Shown: positions 49,509-60,512 of the stretch, piece by piece | How positions within the stretch are numbered: the first letter of the stretch is position 1 | Layout: every line of letters begins with the position of its first letter | Source: Trileptium ribeirensis | Taxonomy: Eukaryota; Nematoda; Enoplea; Enoplida; Thoracostomopsidae | Reading direction: 5' to 3' | NCBI GenBank assembly: GCA_030248225.1 | Contig: JASANE010005251.1 | Coordinates: 16,649-80,648 of the forward strand | Length of the DNA: 64,000 nt | Program-made: the position numbers and the translations under genes | Notes under the pieces: model-generated | What the model was told of the DNA's origin: nothing | Databases searched by the model: none | The model's input: only the letters and a program-made list of their open reading frames with translations

Positions 49509-50815
49509 CTAATTCACATTATACAAATTGTGATCATAATACAGAGGCTCTAAACGTTCGTTGACACCGACAACAATGTTATTGTTTTTTCGCTTACATG
49601 TATACAAATATTCCACGATGCTTTGTTTACGTGGTTCATTATGGACCGCTATTTTAACTCGCATTTTACCCAACATTTTCTTTCGTTGTTGAAATCTAAG
49701 AAATTTACCATTTCCCAGTATATCTTGTGCCATTTCCTTTTGAATAAACCCTACAACAATTGGAGCTAGTTGAACTCTAGCCCGAATACAATGTGTTGTC
49801 GATATATGCTGCATTTATAATTAAGGTCGATCACTCTTTCAGGAACGATATTGATCACATGCAATACTTTGGTTTCAAGCAACGATTTTGACTCTGAATC
49901 GTCCACATTGTTGTGTTGTATCTGTAAACACGGTTCCATACTATAGAGAACTTGATTTAAACATATATTCTGATCTGTGTTTAAATATTAAATTATAAAA
50001 TTATTACACATTTACAATGAACATTTGAGGTTAAAAATTACTGTAAACATATCAAGCTTCTTACTTATAAACTATTTGTAATTTAACAATAATTACACAT
50101 CTACTGATCTACAAATATAACTATATATTATTCCCGAACTGTATAACTAATACAGTAGTGACCCATAAGAAAAAAAAAGAACTAAGGTAGTGTTTAAATT
50201 GATGTTAAAACAGTTCCATTACATCTCCGTATAAGCATATTAACACTACACTATTTATTTAAACTATTGGCACCCAATTATAACCGCAATTGCTAACCTA
50301 TTAAAAACCACTATGTCTAATAATAAGGTGTAAATTAAACCATCCATAAGTAATAATTATTAAACTATACTTTTTCTACAAGAAACTGGTCAACCAACAA
50401 CTAACCCTCACAATGAAGAGAGTCTACGAGTAATAACATATCTCCGAAAAAGATAGGTCTACGAATCAGGTTCATAGAACCTTAATATACTATTAATTTA
50501 AAATTGAAAATTAAGTTAATGTAGAATGTCAAACGGTACCTCCAGATTATGTATGATGATGTTTTCTGAACGAGACTGCTACACTTCGTTATGAGTAAAT
50601 TTGTAGGTGTGGACTGTGACACTTTCAACAGCATCGATTTTGTCTTCCAACTCGCGTAAACGATTTTGAACACCATCAAGAACTATGTTGCGGTATTCCG
50701 TTGATTGTATTCTATTAGAGTTGATCGGTGAGACCCACGGTACAGGTTAACGTATTTAGCATTGCGATCTTCTGTAGAATCCCAATTTCTTGAATCTCGT
50801 TTACGTGTAGTAGAA
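49509..50815 (-). pseudogene. LINE ORF1-like remnant, minus strand, with an intron-like interruption
   Basis: On the minus strand, 50815-50540 reads, with one stop and one shift, VQNRLRELEDKIDAVESV (coiled-coil heptads) and then SENIIIHNLE, a phrase typical of ORF1 proteins before their RRM-like domain. 49921-49509 continues NNVDDSESKSLLETKV, then APIVVGFIQKEMAQDILG. This resembles the C-terminal ORF1 domain that speaks of copying short RNA-binding segments. Between them, 50539-49922 begins GTACCG and ends TTTACAG, like an intron. Frameshifts near 49800 and 50690 mean it is broken. Confidence 0.45.
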
Positions 50816-50921
50816 ACGTCTAAATAGTAATAAATATACATTCAAGTAATTAATAGTCCTATAATTGCAACTGACGTATCTAACAAATTATAATGTAAAA
50901 AAATTGGCTAGAACATCTCGA

Positions 50922-50948
50922 CACCTTAAAGCGAAAAACACGTAAGTC
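50922..50948 (+). repeat. Left terminal inverted repeat of the PWWP transposon
   Basis: 27 bp, from CACCTTAAAGCG to CACGTAAGTC, identical to the reverse complement of 54649-54675. The last bases include one CGTAAGTC subterminal motif. Confidence 0.92.
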
Positions 50949-51020
50949 ACAAATTTTGCCAAATTGAGTTGCGGGCATAGAATTTTTCCCTGGTAAAATT
51001 CCGACGTATAGCTGTAAACA

Positions 51021-51200
51021 CGCAAGTCATTTGGTGGTTAGTTCTTAAGCAGCAAACGAAAAACGAAAACGCGTAACTCCGCTAAATTGTATTTTATTAA
51101 TGCCACGTTCACGTAAGTCTGACTTATGCGAATTTGCTAACGGTCCTATTCACTCAGCTTTATAATCGCGGAATTCACGTAAGTCTGACTTACGTGAATT
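51021..51200. promoter_or_regulatory. Left subterminal CGTAAGTC repeats and 29-bp palindrome
   Basis: CGCAAGTC at 51021-51028, an imperfect inverted pair at 51111-51130 and a perfect palindrome at 51172-51200, whose 14-bp arms AATTCACGTAAGTC are separated by one T. Such clusters inside transposon ends commonly bind the transposase. The role is inferred. Confidence 0.6.
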
Positions 51201-51556
51201 TGACCAACTTACAAAATGAGTATAGATAAGATAGTCCATGTTGACTTATGTCTTTTTGAAACTGGCGGTCGACTGTCTGCTGGGCAGCAGTGCTCTTAGT
51301 CGCTCAAATTTATCCACTTGCCAGCTGTAATTTGTTCCGCAATAACTCGGTTTTTGTCAATGAACATCGTTCGTACTGCGTATCATCGTATTTGCCCATT
51401 AGAATTATTATTTTGCTTTCTATTTTCAGCTTTGAAAATATACGTGTGTTAGTTTCAGGCGTTTAGAAATTTTTGCAGAAACGTAGTAACTAAATAGTAA
51501 TAGTAACATACTAAAATTTAGTATTACTAATAAATACTAGTTAAATTAGTATTACA

Positions 51557-51983
51557 ATGCTAACTGATGACTACATTTGGATTAGGTGGCAAAAACGGCT
51601 ATGGCCTGGAATTGTAACTGATGCAGCTAAATATCCACCACCAATGGGTGATTATCGCCTTGTCTGGTGGTTTGGAGAACAAGATAAATATAATTGGGTA
51701 AAAGTAGCAAATATATTGCCATTTCATGGTGATTATACTTATCAGTGCTTGCTTCGGAGAAAACCAACGCGTCAATTCAGCCTTGCTATCGAGCATGTAA
51801 TAACTTATGCTTTCGAAAACAATCACATTCACATCACTCGCATTTTGGACGCCGTATTCGCAGAAACTTGTGCAGAAGAAGCTATTTCAAGGATTGTGGA
51901 TACAATCGTAGCCGGTGACAGCGGAGTATCGATGTACTGTGGTGATATCGATTTGGTTGAACAAAACATGGACCCAACAGCAG
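51557..51983 (+). CDS. Transposase exon 1: PWWP-type domain
   Basis: It starts at ATG 51557 and ends CAGCAG|GTGAGA in phase 1. Residues about 5-65 read DYIWIRWQKRLWPGIVTDAA, then LVWWFGEQDKYNWVKV and ILPF. This is the PWWP pattern: an aromatic start, a WPG turn, a W.FG segment and a final PF. PWWP domains bind nucleosomes, often at H3K36-methylated chromatin (family knowledge). The remaining 80 residues are helical-looking and not recognised. It lies in the same transcription unit as the transposase core and inside the same TIRs. Confidence 0.8.
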
Positions 51984-52131
51984 GTGAGATAAATGGGATT
52001 TTTTTTGTGTGTAATCATTGTGATACTTCCTAAATCATGTATTTTGTGCTCCGTTTAATCAAATAAATTTCTTTCAGGTTGATTCCCCATCTTGCCTAAC
52101 TTGAATCTACATTATTTCTTAATTTTTTCAG
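51984..52131 (+). other. Intron in the transposase gene, 148 bp
   Basis: It starts GTGAGA and ends with a T-rich tract TTAATTTTTTCAG. The split codon G|CC joins exon 1 to exon 2 in frame. Confidence 0.75.
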
Positions 52132-54154
52132 CCGCTGTACCTACAAGTGGAGCATCGAAGCGTTTCAAACGACCAGCAACGTGTACCAATGCTGATAGCG
52201 ACCTGGCGTATGAAACTGACAGTGATTACGAAGATTCGGAAAATGACCAACCGTCTACATCAAATAAAGTAGCGCAAACCAAATCAAGACGACAGAGGGC
52301 TCGTAAGGGTCAACCGTCAATGTCAAAAACCATCAAAGCAAAAAACTCTCGTCTGCATGGGCAGGAATACGTGAACTCAGCCGGAAAGATTGTTCAATGG
52401 CAAAAACCGCTGCCAGCTCCGTGCCATTGTTATAATAAGTGCAATAATAATATCAAGGAGTGCCAGAGAGAACAGATATGCGAAAATTTTTATTCAAAAT
52501 CGAAACATGATCAGATATCGTTCATAATGCTTCGATGTAGAAAAAGCGCCAGCGTTAAACAGAGGCGTCCTCGCTTAAAAGAAGCTGCTAGACAGAAAGA
52601 AGCGTCGTACACTTACAGTTTTTTAGTGGAGAAAAAGGAAATAATGGTATGCCAAAACTTTTTTTTGCGCACTCTCGGATTGAAAAATGATAGTCTTTTG
52701 CGAACGGTGCGAAAAAACACTGATGGGTATGGTACGTACACTGCTCCAGTACGGCCTAAGCCAGTGAACCGGACGTGTGATGCCTCTATTGAACTAGTGA
52801 TGGAACATATTAATTCATTCCGAACGGTTGAGTCACACTACGTTCGTAGTCGAACAACAAAAAAAATATTTGAATGCCGGCGTTACTATACCAAAAATTC
52901 ATGCTCTATACGAGGAGTGGTTGCAGAAAAACAACCCAAACGCAACACCTGTACAGCTGCCTATTTACCGACGCGTTTTTCATACAAAGTTTAACTTGGG
53001 TGTTTTTAAGCCCAAGAAGGACCGTTGCAAATTATGTGAGAATGAGAATGCAAAATCGCTGGTTGGGCCAGCAAGAGATAAGTATGAACGGGACATTAAA
53101 CAGCCACATCTTGAACGCCACAGGGATGCTCAAGCAGAAAAACAGTTAGATAAAGTTCGAGCTTACGCAGATTGTAGTTATCGTAGTGTGACTTTCGATC
53201 TGCAGTCAGTTTTGCAGTGTCCTACCAGTAACATTTCCATAGCGTATTATCGGTCGAAGCTTAATCTTTACAATTTGACGATGTTCGAGCAGGCTCCTAA
53301 ATAAATCATTTGGAAAAGCTCAACCGAATGACAAAAAGTCTTGCTGTGAGCCAAATGATGGTTACTGTTTTCTTTGGACCGAGGTAATTGGGAAACGGGG
53401 TTCCAATGAAATTGGAATTTGTCTGCTACAATACCTCCATTCTCTTCCTTCGTATGTAAAACGAGTGTCCTTTTATTCGGACACATGTAGTGGCCAAAAT
53501 AGAAATGTCAACGTTGCGGCAATGTTTTTATATGCAGTACAACAAATTGACCACATTAGCATCATAGACCACAAGTTTTTGGAGACTGGCCACACGTATA
53601 TGGAGGCCGACTCAATGCATGCCGCTATTGAACGTGCCAAGAAAGATCAAGAAATATACGCACCTGCTTTCTGGAAAACAATTATAGTTTCAGCTAGAAC
53701 ACGTAAACCATACATCGTAGAATTCATGAAGCAGCAGAACATAATAGATCTCACAGATTTAGCCGCGCGCACGATTGGTAATAGTACTAGGAACACAGAT
53801 GGCGAATGACTTATGTGGACCAAAACAAAATGGTTTCAGTATCGTAAGGATTTTCCACACTCAATTTTTTATAAAGTTAACTATTCGTATACGGGATTCA
53901 AAGAGGTTAACGTCAAGCCATCAAAATCACGACACTGGGCTAATACAACCGCTGTGACCATCAAGCCAGCATTTACCGCATTGTTGCCGTTGTCAGATCA
54001 TAAATATGGCGACCTGATGTTGCTCATCAAAGATGGTATAATTCCAGAATTATATGCCCAGTACTATGAGTCATTGCCGCATACATCGAATATGGTTGAC
54101 AGACTTCCGGAACCGTCGTTTGACGAAATTGACGATGAAGAAAGCAGTCATTAA
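52132..54154 (+). pseudogene. Transposase exon 2: Cys-rich region and RNase H-like core, two frameshifts and one stop
   Basis: The N-terminal part is acidic, then basic, then Cys-rich (PCHCYNKCNNNIKECQREQIC). The part around 52640-53060 contains VCQNFFLRTLGL and YRRVFHTKFNLGVF followed by a CKLC pair. The core has VTFDLQSVLQCP, then FYSDTCSGQNRN and GHTYMEADSMHA, giving a plausible D, D, E/D catalytic set. I link it to a widespread multicopy invertebrate family, annotated as DUF7869 if memory is right. Breaks: one extra A in an 8-A run (about 52858-52865), a shift near 53295-53305, and an in-frame TGA at 53807. The frame ends at 54154. Confidence 0.8.
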
Positions 54155-54357
54155 CGTGAAAAATGAAATCGGCCGACCGATAGTAAATTTTTATGGTAAA
54201 CGCTCTTAATACAATTGTTAAAGTTTTTTAGTACAGCTGTTTAAAGTAATTTTTAATTTTGTTACGTAGCCCTAGTTATGACAGGTAAAGAAACTCTAAA
54301 CATGTGAAATACCCTGTAACTTCAAACTGATTTTATAGGAAAACGTTGCACTGTGTA

Positions 54358-54488
54358 CGCAAGTCAGGCAACTCGGTAAACACTGTGTCACAAACACTTA
54401 ATGCGAAAATCCCGCTAGTCAGACTTACGGGTTTTCGTTTACTGCTCCTAGCGTGGGAATTTAGGTCGAGAAACACGTAAGTCAGTTG
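54358..54488. promoter_or_regulatory. Right subterminal CGTAAGTC repeats
   Basis: CGCAAGTC at 54358-54365, an inverted pair CTAGTC/GACTTACG around 54415-54429 and ACACGTAAGTC near 54473-54483. They mirror the cluster inside the left end. They are probably transposase-binding sites (inferred). Confidence 0.55.
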
Positions 54489-54648
54489 GACGCGCTGCTG
54501 TTGCCAATGCATGCATGATATCTAAATCGTTGGTTATCGTATTTTAGCGCGTTAGTAGTACAGTATATATTGGCATTTCGAACAATAGGTTGCAACGGGT
54601 TATGTTGTAAAACACATTAAACGCTTTATCTCAAAACAGTCAGAATCG

Positions 54649-54675
54649 GACTTACGTGTTTTTCGCTTTAAGGTG
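54649..54675 (-). repeat. Right terminal inverted repeat of the PWWP transposon
   Basis: Perfect inverted copy of 50922-50948, followed by TCGA at 54676-54679. Confidence 0.92.
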
Positions 54676-55749
54676 TCGAATGGGTCGTCAGTATAGATCT
54701 ATCTAAAAGCAACTACACTAAGCTACGTTACCATCAATTTTTATTGGTCATTTGTCGACTGAATTTTTTGAAGATGTCATCAAAAAATTTATGAGGGTAA
54801 CCCCTATCTTTAATATTCTTTCTGAGTGTGGTTACATCTTTTAAAACACCACTATTCGTACTGTTAATACTAATATATCTTGTTAATTGGTTATGAACAA
54901 TCCCTCTAAATACAGTATTAAGGCAGCTAGCATAATGAGGGTAGTTAAAAATTTTAAATTCAAAATCACTCCTTTTATCATATAACTCAATTTGGTTTGC
55001 CCATTGTGCAAAGTAATTTTTAAACCTAATACATTAGCTTCCTGATTATTTGTACTTATTTTACAAAGTTGCAAAGCCTCAGGGTAAATATATTTGTTAG
55101 TGTATCAAATAAGTCATTATCATTTATGACAGTTAAATCAATATACCTAAATATATATATTACTTAATTTGGAGCACATATCCCAGCGAAAATTAAGTGT
55201 TTCTGTATATAAAAATAACTATGAATAAATCTCTTAAAACTATTGTACCCCAGTCGTCAATAGATACATGAGGCACAACAGTCTTAGTTTTAAGGTAATC
55301 GCAAAAGTTTATAATGTCATTGGAGAAACTATCTACAAACTAGTTTATGTTATAACGATCACTAAACCTATATTAAAATTTTCCTAAGGCTAATATCTTT
55401 AATTATGTCTAGGCTACCACATACTACATGTTCTAAATAAACGTTCTTAAACGGATTACTGTTACAGTGACAGTTATGTAAATTAGAATTTGAATCATAA
55501 CTGGACTTAGTCGATTTATAATTAAAGAATATAGAACTGACAGGTTTATTATACCTAAAAGCCACTGAGGGTATAATAAACTCCTTAAATCTTGGTTCAT
55601 TCAGAAAATTATCTGGCCAGATGCTTATATCAGAACATCTAAAAATTTTGTTTATTCTGACGTCATCAAATATTTTGTTTGAAATGAACCACTATGTATT
55701 TGATCTTTCGATCATAATTTTTATCTTGGCTTTACTATTTCTTTCACCA

Positions 55750-55815
55750 AAAAATCTATCAGGTCTGCTATAATATTAGTCGCACTTCAGGTCTGCTATA
55801 ATATTAGTCGCACTA
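55750..55815. repeat. Short tandem duplication inside the Penelope-like element
   Basis: A phrase of about 28-29 bp, TCAGGTCTGCTATAATATTA followed by GTCGCACT, is present twice in a row at about 55758-55815. It further disrupts the reading frame. Confidence 0.75.
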
Positions 55816-56156
55816 TCCGACAAATTCACTTTGTTATGACCTATATCAGTGAAGAATTTAGCTACACTATGTTTGTCCATTTGCAGCACAGCACCTGTAA
55901 CATTTTACTAAATTGTTTAAAATCATTTGATAGTGTGATTATTTTATTTACAGTTATATCCGTCCTGTTGCGGTTACGTAGACTACGTCCACTACGGGGT
56001 CCTTTTTGTGTTTTTTGAACAGTACTCAAACACTGATAGTTGTACTTTCAATTATAAAAAAACCGATTTATTATCGTAAAGGCTTGAGAATCTATCATTA
56101 AGACCGTAAGGTAGCTTACTTCTTAAATTAGCTATCCAAAAAGATTCCCTTGATTT

Positions 56157-56735
56157 TCAATAAATTTCCATATCACAATCTACTACACTGTTATCATCAA
56201 TGTTTTCTATAATCTGGGCTTGTATATTCAGTGGTGAACATGTCCCATTATTAAAATGATCACCAATGGTTTTGCTGTGTTTACTACTTTTGTTAATAAC
56301 CGCATTCCTATGCTCTCGCTCTCTGAACTTTTCCTTTAAAGACCTGGATGTCTCACCAACGTATTGTTCATTGTATTTAGAACATGTAATCAAATATATA
56401 TTTCTGGTATTACAGTCAAGTTTGGAATACCCATTATGTGATACCATTTTTATTGTAGTCAAGTGTGCTAAACATTTTATTGTTACATGACGCAGAGAAG
56501 GTATGTCCCGGCTGCATATAATTACATGTGATACAATTTTACTACATATATGTAGGACAGCTTTATAGGGAACAGCATTGGTTTGCGTTGTCGGATTAGC
56601 CTGTCCATAAGAGTAACCATTTTCCAATCCAGAGGGACGATACCTAGGTCCACCATAATGTCCCTCTGTTATTACAGGGACCTTAGATCTTGCGATTGTT
56701 AGATGAATACAATGATCATGTTCCAATACAACCAA
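56157..56735 (-). pseudogene. GIY-YIG endonuclease domain of the Penelope-like element
   Basis: The longest intact piece of the element, 192 codons. Residues about 115-175 hold the nuclease: IYLITCSKYNEQYVG (GIY...YVG), ETSRSLKEKFREREHR with the family arginine, and GDHFNNG. An upstream run of Cys and His (CSKIVSHVIICSRD, CLAH) may be a decayed zinc finger, as expected N-terminal of the nuclease in this clade. The 5' junction to the family-A repeat is near 56705. Confidence 0.75.
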
Positions 56736-57686
56736 GCAAAAGAAAAGATTAACTCAACAATTTGTCGTGTGAAACGTAAGTATGGCGCATAATATCAGTT
56801 GGAGTTTTTCAACCTAATCTGCAGGAGTTTGTTAACAAAACAAAATTAGGTCGATGCTTGTAGCAGTCATTTTGCACATTGAAGTCTGCGAGATATGTTC
56901 GAATTAAAGCGCCCCAACTCGGTAACAGAGTATGGATTACCGTCGATGTACTTGGCGTATGATTGGCTAACATAAATTGCGCGCTTGTAAACTTTGTAAA
57001 TCAGTCTACATTGAAGTAAAGTAACGATATCTGCAACGCAGCTAGAAACTGCGTTCTTGGCAATAAACTGTAGTATTTATTGAAACTGTGCGAGCAGTAT
57101 CACAGTTTATCTCATTTACAGCATCCTGATTAGAAAGTTATCATCATTTTCATATCCCTGACGGGCACTGGTTGCCCTACGCTAGCCTAAACAGTGTCTC
57201 GTACTACTGATCAGAAAATCACCAACTATTATTTTCTCTTAGAACCATATAAACCAATAATCTCAAGTTCCCTACAGAAAAACGTGTAACAATCGTATGT
57301 GTAGTAAAGGGAGGCGACTGGAGACAGAGCGAAAGTGTTTATTCGCTTCATGCGCTGTAAGCACTCCAGTTTGACGCAGTATACGCAAGTGTGTATAGTA
57401 GAAGACAATTCTTGCTCTGGGTGTCCCAAAAACGAAATATTGATCGATAAATAAACATTATTAGCTTCCTCGGTCTCTTTAAAGTTTCAGAAAGGCTATA
57501 CTGTCATCGCAATACATTAAATTTAATGTAAAAGTTATTTTTAATACATTTTAAATCCACTGTACACTTCATTTGTTTTTCATCTGTTTTACTATAAATA
57601 AGTTTCGAAGACCAGGTTCCGGATCCGGTTTAAATAGATGGTTCCAGTTGCTTGTCCCGGTTCTGGTAAATTTCGGTTCCGGTTAT
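56706..57686. repeat. 1-kb interspersed repeat family A, copy 2
   Basis: It matches copy 1 (16306-17371) and copy 3 (59340-60512) in order, from CAATGATCATGTTCC to GGTTCCGGTTATTC. The left end is cut by, or cut at, the Penelope-like element. Frames inside (57229-57429 minus) are not conserved as proteins. Confidence 0.8.
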
Positions 57687-58299
57687 TCTTTGGGCTGCAT
57701 AATAGTTTGCTACGCTTTGGATGGGACAATTCGGGTCAAAAGGATTTAAATTGGGCCCATGAGACACAAGTTACTCGAGAACCGCAATACCTTCGCAACC
57801 GCTAGAGTTATTTCTATATTTTTAGTGTCATTTTTAGACCAGATTGTCCTCTATGTAGATTCTAATGTCATTATTTACGCTGAAGGGTTGGGTCAGAAAG
57901 GTGAATATGAATGTGCCCATTGGACCCATAATGCGCGAAAACGACTGTCTCCACAACCGCCACACAATATGGCTAGTGTTGGTCTCATTTTATAGATTAA
58001 TTCATCCTGATTGTTGCTGCAAATACGGTGATATTACTGTCCCTTACAGGATTGAGTTAAAATGGGTTTGTGACTGGGACCAAAAATAGACAAAACAGCT
58101 CTAACAGTCTCTGTAGCCGTTTGAACTACATTTTGTTGCTGGTCTCATTTTGTAGAGCAATTCATTCTCTAAATTGCTGCAAAAAATGGTGTGCTATATT
58201 GGCATTATTTACTCTGTAAGATTGGGTCAAAACAGTTTTTGAATGCACTATGGACCTCAAATACACAAAAACCATATCTCTGCAAACGCTAAAGCCACA
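57687..58299. other. Repeat-like DNA between families A and C
   Basis: Phrases such as CAAATACGGTG.TATT and GTCTCATTTTATAGA recur twice (about 57985 and 58143), suggesting an internal duplication of about 155 bp. Open frames at 57759-58089 are not recognised. Confidence 0.35.
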
Positions 58300-59150
58300 A
58301 AGGTTTGGTTATCTAAAGACCACCACGAATATTGTATGCCTTTTTAGAGGTTTTCAGTGTGTTTACGATCCCAATTTCCAGGATATTTTCTGTCTTCAGT
58401 AGCGTGGTTACATTGGGTATAGGACGTCAAGAATTATATAGGTTTTGCAGTAAGCCACATACAACGATTTACTACTCTAGAGACCATCACCAATACCCCA
58501 TGCGTTTTCCGTTATTTTGATGAGTTTAGAGCGGACGAGGTTCTAGGGTGTTTAATGGGCTCAGGGTTCCAGAGATATTAGGGCGGTACAGTCCTTACCA
58601 GAAATCTAGCCTGCCTAGAGCGGGTGACCCCCACCTTCCAAATCCCTATGTTCTGAGATTTTGCCCCATGTCCGTCCCTCCCACTCGGCTGAAAACCCCC
58701 TGCCCAACTAAATCCAAATTTTTTTATATCTGAAAATAATTTATGTTCTTTTGTTTGTAAATTGTTTTTTAAATATTAATTACCACTATTTATAATGCTA
58801 AAACATCGTTTTATAGTTTAAAAATACACTCACGGCACTAAAACAACATGAATATATAGGAATAATTAGTATTTTTAAGCAAAATATATTCCCCACTTTG
58901 AAATTTTCCCTGAGAATGAACTTGATCCCTCGGACTGTCTGCTGCTGTTGACAGGCCAGGAAATAATGACTGTCGCCTTTCGAGCTAGACGTGTTATAAA
59001 ACGTTTAGAGCAGCTAGCGAGCAACGGTTATTTCTGGAGAGTGCTGTATATACACCAAACACAGCCTGCCACAGGTGATTACACAAAAATGACAACTTAT
59101 AAATAAAACCACGCTCGCTCCATTTCACATTCGCATACGAGATACTTGTT
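58300..59150. repeat. Interspersed repeat family C with a family E copy inside
   Basis: 58300-58615 and 59020-59150 match family C (TTTACGATCCCAATTTCCAG, then CCACGCTCGCTCCATTTCAC). Between them, 58620-58965 matches the family E copy at 25070-25440. The arrangement looks like E inserted into C or a composite family. Confidence 0.55.
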
Positions 59151-59339
59151 TCAGTGCCGGTCATTCCCAGATGGCTATGTATAATAGTATTTCGCAAATA
59201 ATCTGGAAAATTTAAAATTAATAACACATCGTATAGAAAAATATTGTAGCTAAAATACTTTTACAAACCATGTAATCGATTTTATAGATTTCTTTTGACC
59301 TTAAAAGACACACTTTGTCTAGTAATTTATCTAAGGGAC

Positions 59340-60512
59340 ACAGGCTGTGTAGCATTTTTCGGCTTCCGGCGAAAATCGTGTTCCGGTTGCGGTTCCGGCA
59401 AAGGGCAAAAACAATACCGGAACCGGAATTCCGGTTTAAAAATTTTGTTTGAAATTTTCCACGTTTTTGCTTCATCTGTGATCCAAACATATGTAATATA
59501 TATTATACAATGATCAAGCTCCAATACAACCAAGCAAAAGAAAAGATTAACTAAGCAATTTGACGTTTGAAACATAAGTAGTGCACATAATTTCAGTTGG
59601 AATTTTTCATAATAACTTGCAAGAGTTTGTTAGCAAATCAAAGCCACGTCGATGCTTGTAGCAGCTATTTTACACATCCAGAAGTCTGTGGGGTACGTTT
59701 CAATTAAACCGGTCCAACTCGGTAACAGAGTATGGCTTACGCAGAAGTACTTAGGGTATGCTTGGCTAACATAAATTGCTTCAAGACCAGCCAGTGCACT
59801 TGTAAACTTGGTAAATCAGTCTAAATTGAAGTAAACTAACGTTATCTCCAACGCAGCTAGAAACTGCTTTCTTGGCAAAAAAACTGTATTTATTGAAACT
59901 GTGCGAGCAACATCACAGTGTGTCTCATTTATAGCATTCTGATTAGAAAGTTATCATCATTATCATCTAACTGACGGGCACTGTTTGTCCAACGCTAGCC
60001 TAAACAGTGTCTCTGACCATTGATCAGAATATTACCTTCTATCTATTATTTTCTCCTAGAATCTTATAAACCAATAATTTCAAGTTTCCTACAGAAGAAC
60101 ATGTAACAAACGTATGTGTGGTAAAGGAAGGCGACTGGAGACAGAGCGAAAGTGTGTATTCTACACTCCAAGCTTTGTAAGCATATTCGATTTGACGCAG
60201 TATACGCAATGGTGTATACTGGAAGGCATTTTTTGCTCTGGGTGTCCAAAAATCGACATATTTGATCGATAAATAAATATTATTAGCTTCCTCAGTCTCT
60301 TTAAAGTTTCAGAAAGGCAATAATACCACCGCAATACATTAAGTTTAATGTAAAAGTTATTTTTAATGTATTTTGAATCCACTATACCTTGATTTCTTCC
60401 TTCATCTGTTTTACTATATATAAATTTCGAAGACCACGTTCCGGATCCGGTTTAAATGGACGGTTCCGGTTACTGCTTCCGGTTCCGGTAAATTTCGGTT
60501 CCGGTTATTCCC
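59340..60512. repeat. 1-kb interspersed repeat family A, copy 3 (longest)
   Basis: It extends further left than the other copies, into a cluster of CCGGAACCGG/GGTTCCGG phrases (59362-59443) that mirror the GGTTCCGG cluster at the right end (60438-60512). The full element therefore seems to have GGTTCCGG-rich regions at both ends and to be about 1.17 kb. Its right end, read inward, is CAGGGAATAACCGG. Confidence 0.75.

Larger units (their letters stand above)
50918..54679 (+). mobile_element. 3.75-kb DNA transposon with 27-bp TIRs and PWWP-containing transposase
   Basis: The element spans 50922-54675. Its ends are perfect inverted copies over 27 bp (50922-50948 and 54649-54675), starting CACCTTAAAGCG, and are flanked by TCGA on both sides. 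TCGA is palindromic, so it could be a 4-bp target duplication or part of the TIR. The interior carries one two-exon transposase gene. Subterminal CGTAAGTC repeats occur at both ends. CAC ends with a 4-bp duplication are known in a few cut-and-paste superfamilies, but I do not assign one. The gene is broken, so the copy is now dependent on others. Confidence 0.88.
54713..56735 (-). pseudogene. Penelope-like retroelement, Naiad/Chlamys type (GIY-YIG before RT), decayed
   Basis: Reading the minus strand from 56735: a GIY-YIG endonuclease (IYLITCSKYNEQYVG, then SRSLKEKFREREHR and HF), then WIANLRSKLPYGLNDR. Next come a basic stretch, SNPFKNVYLEHVVCGSLDII (RT finger region), a relic of the G.CAP segment, RYID followed by LTVIND where YIDD is expected, and finally YDKRSDFEFKI and IKDRGYPHKFF. 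The nuclease precedes the reverse transcriptase, the order known for Naiad/Chlamys PLEs, opposite to canonical Penelope. The catalytic Asp pair has lost a codon, and there are several frameshifts. Confidence 0.78.
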
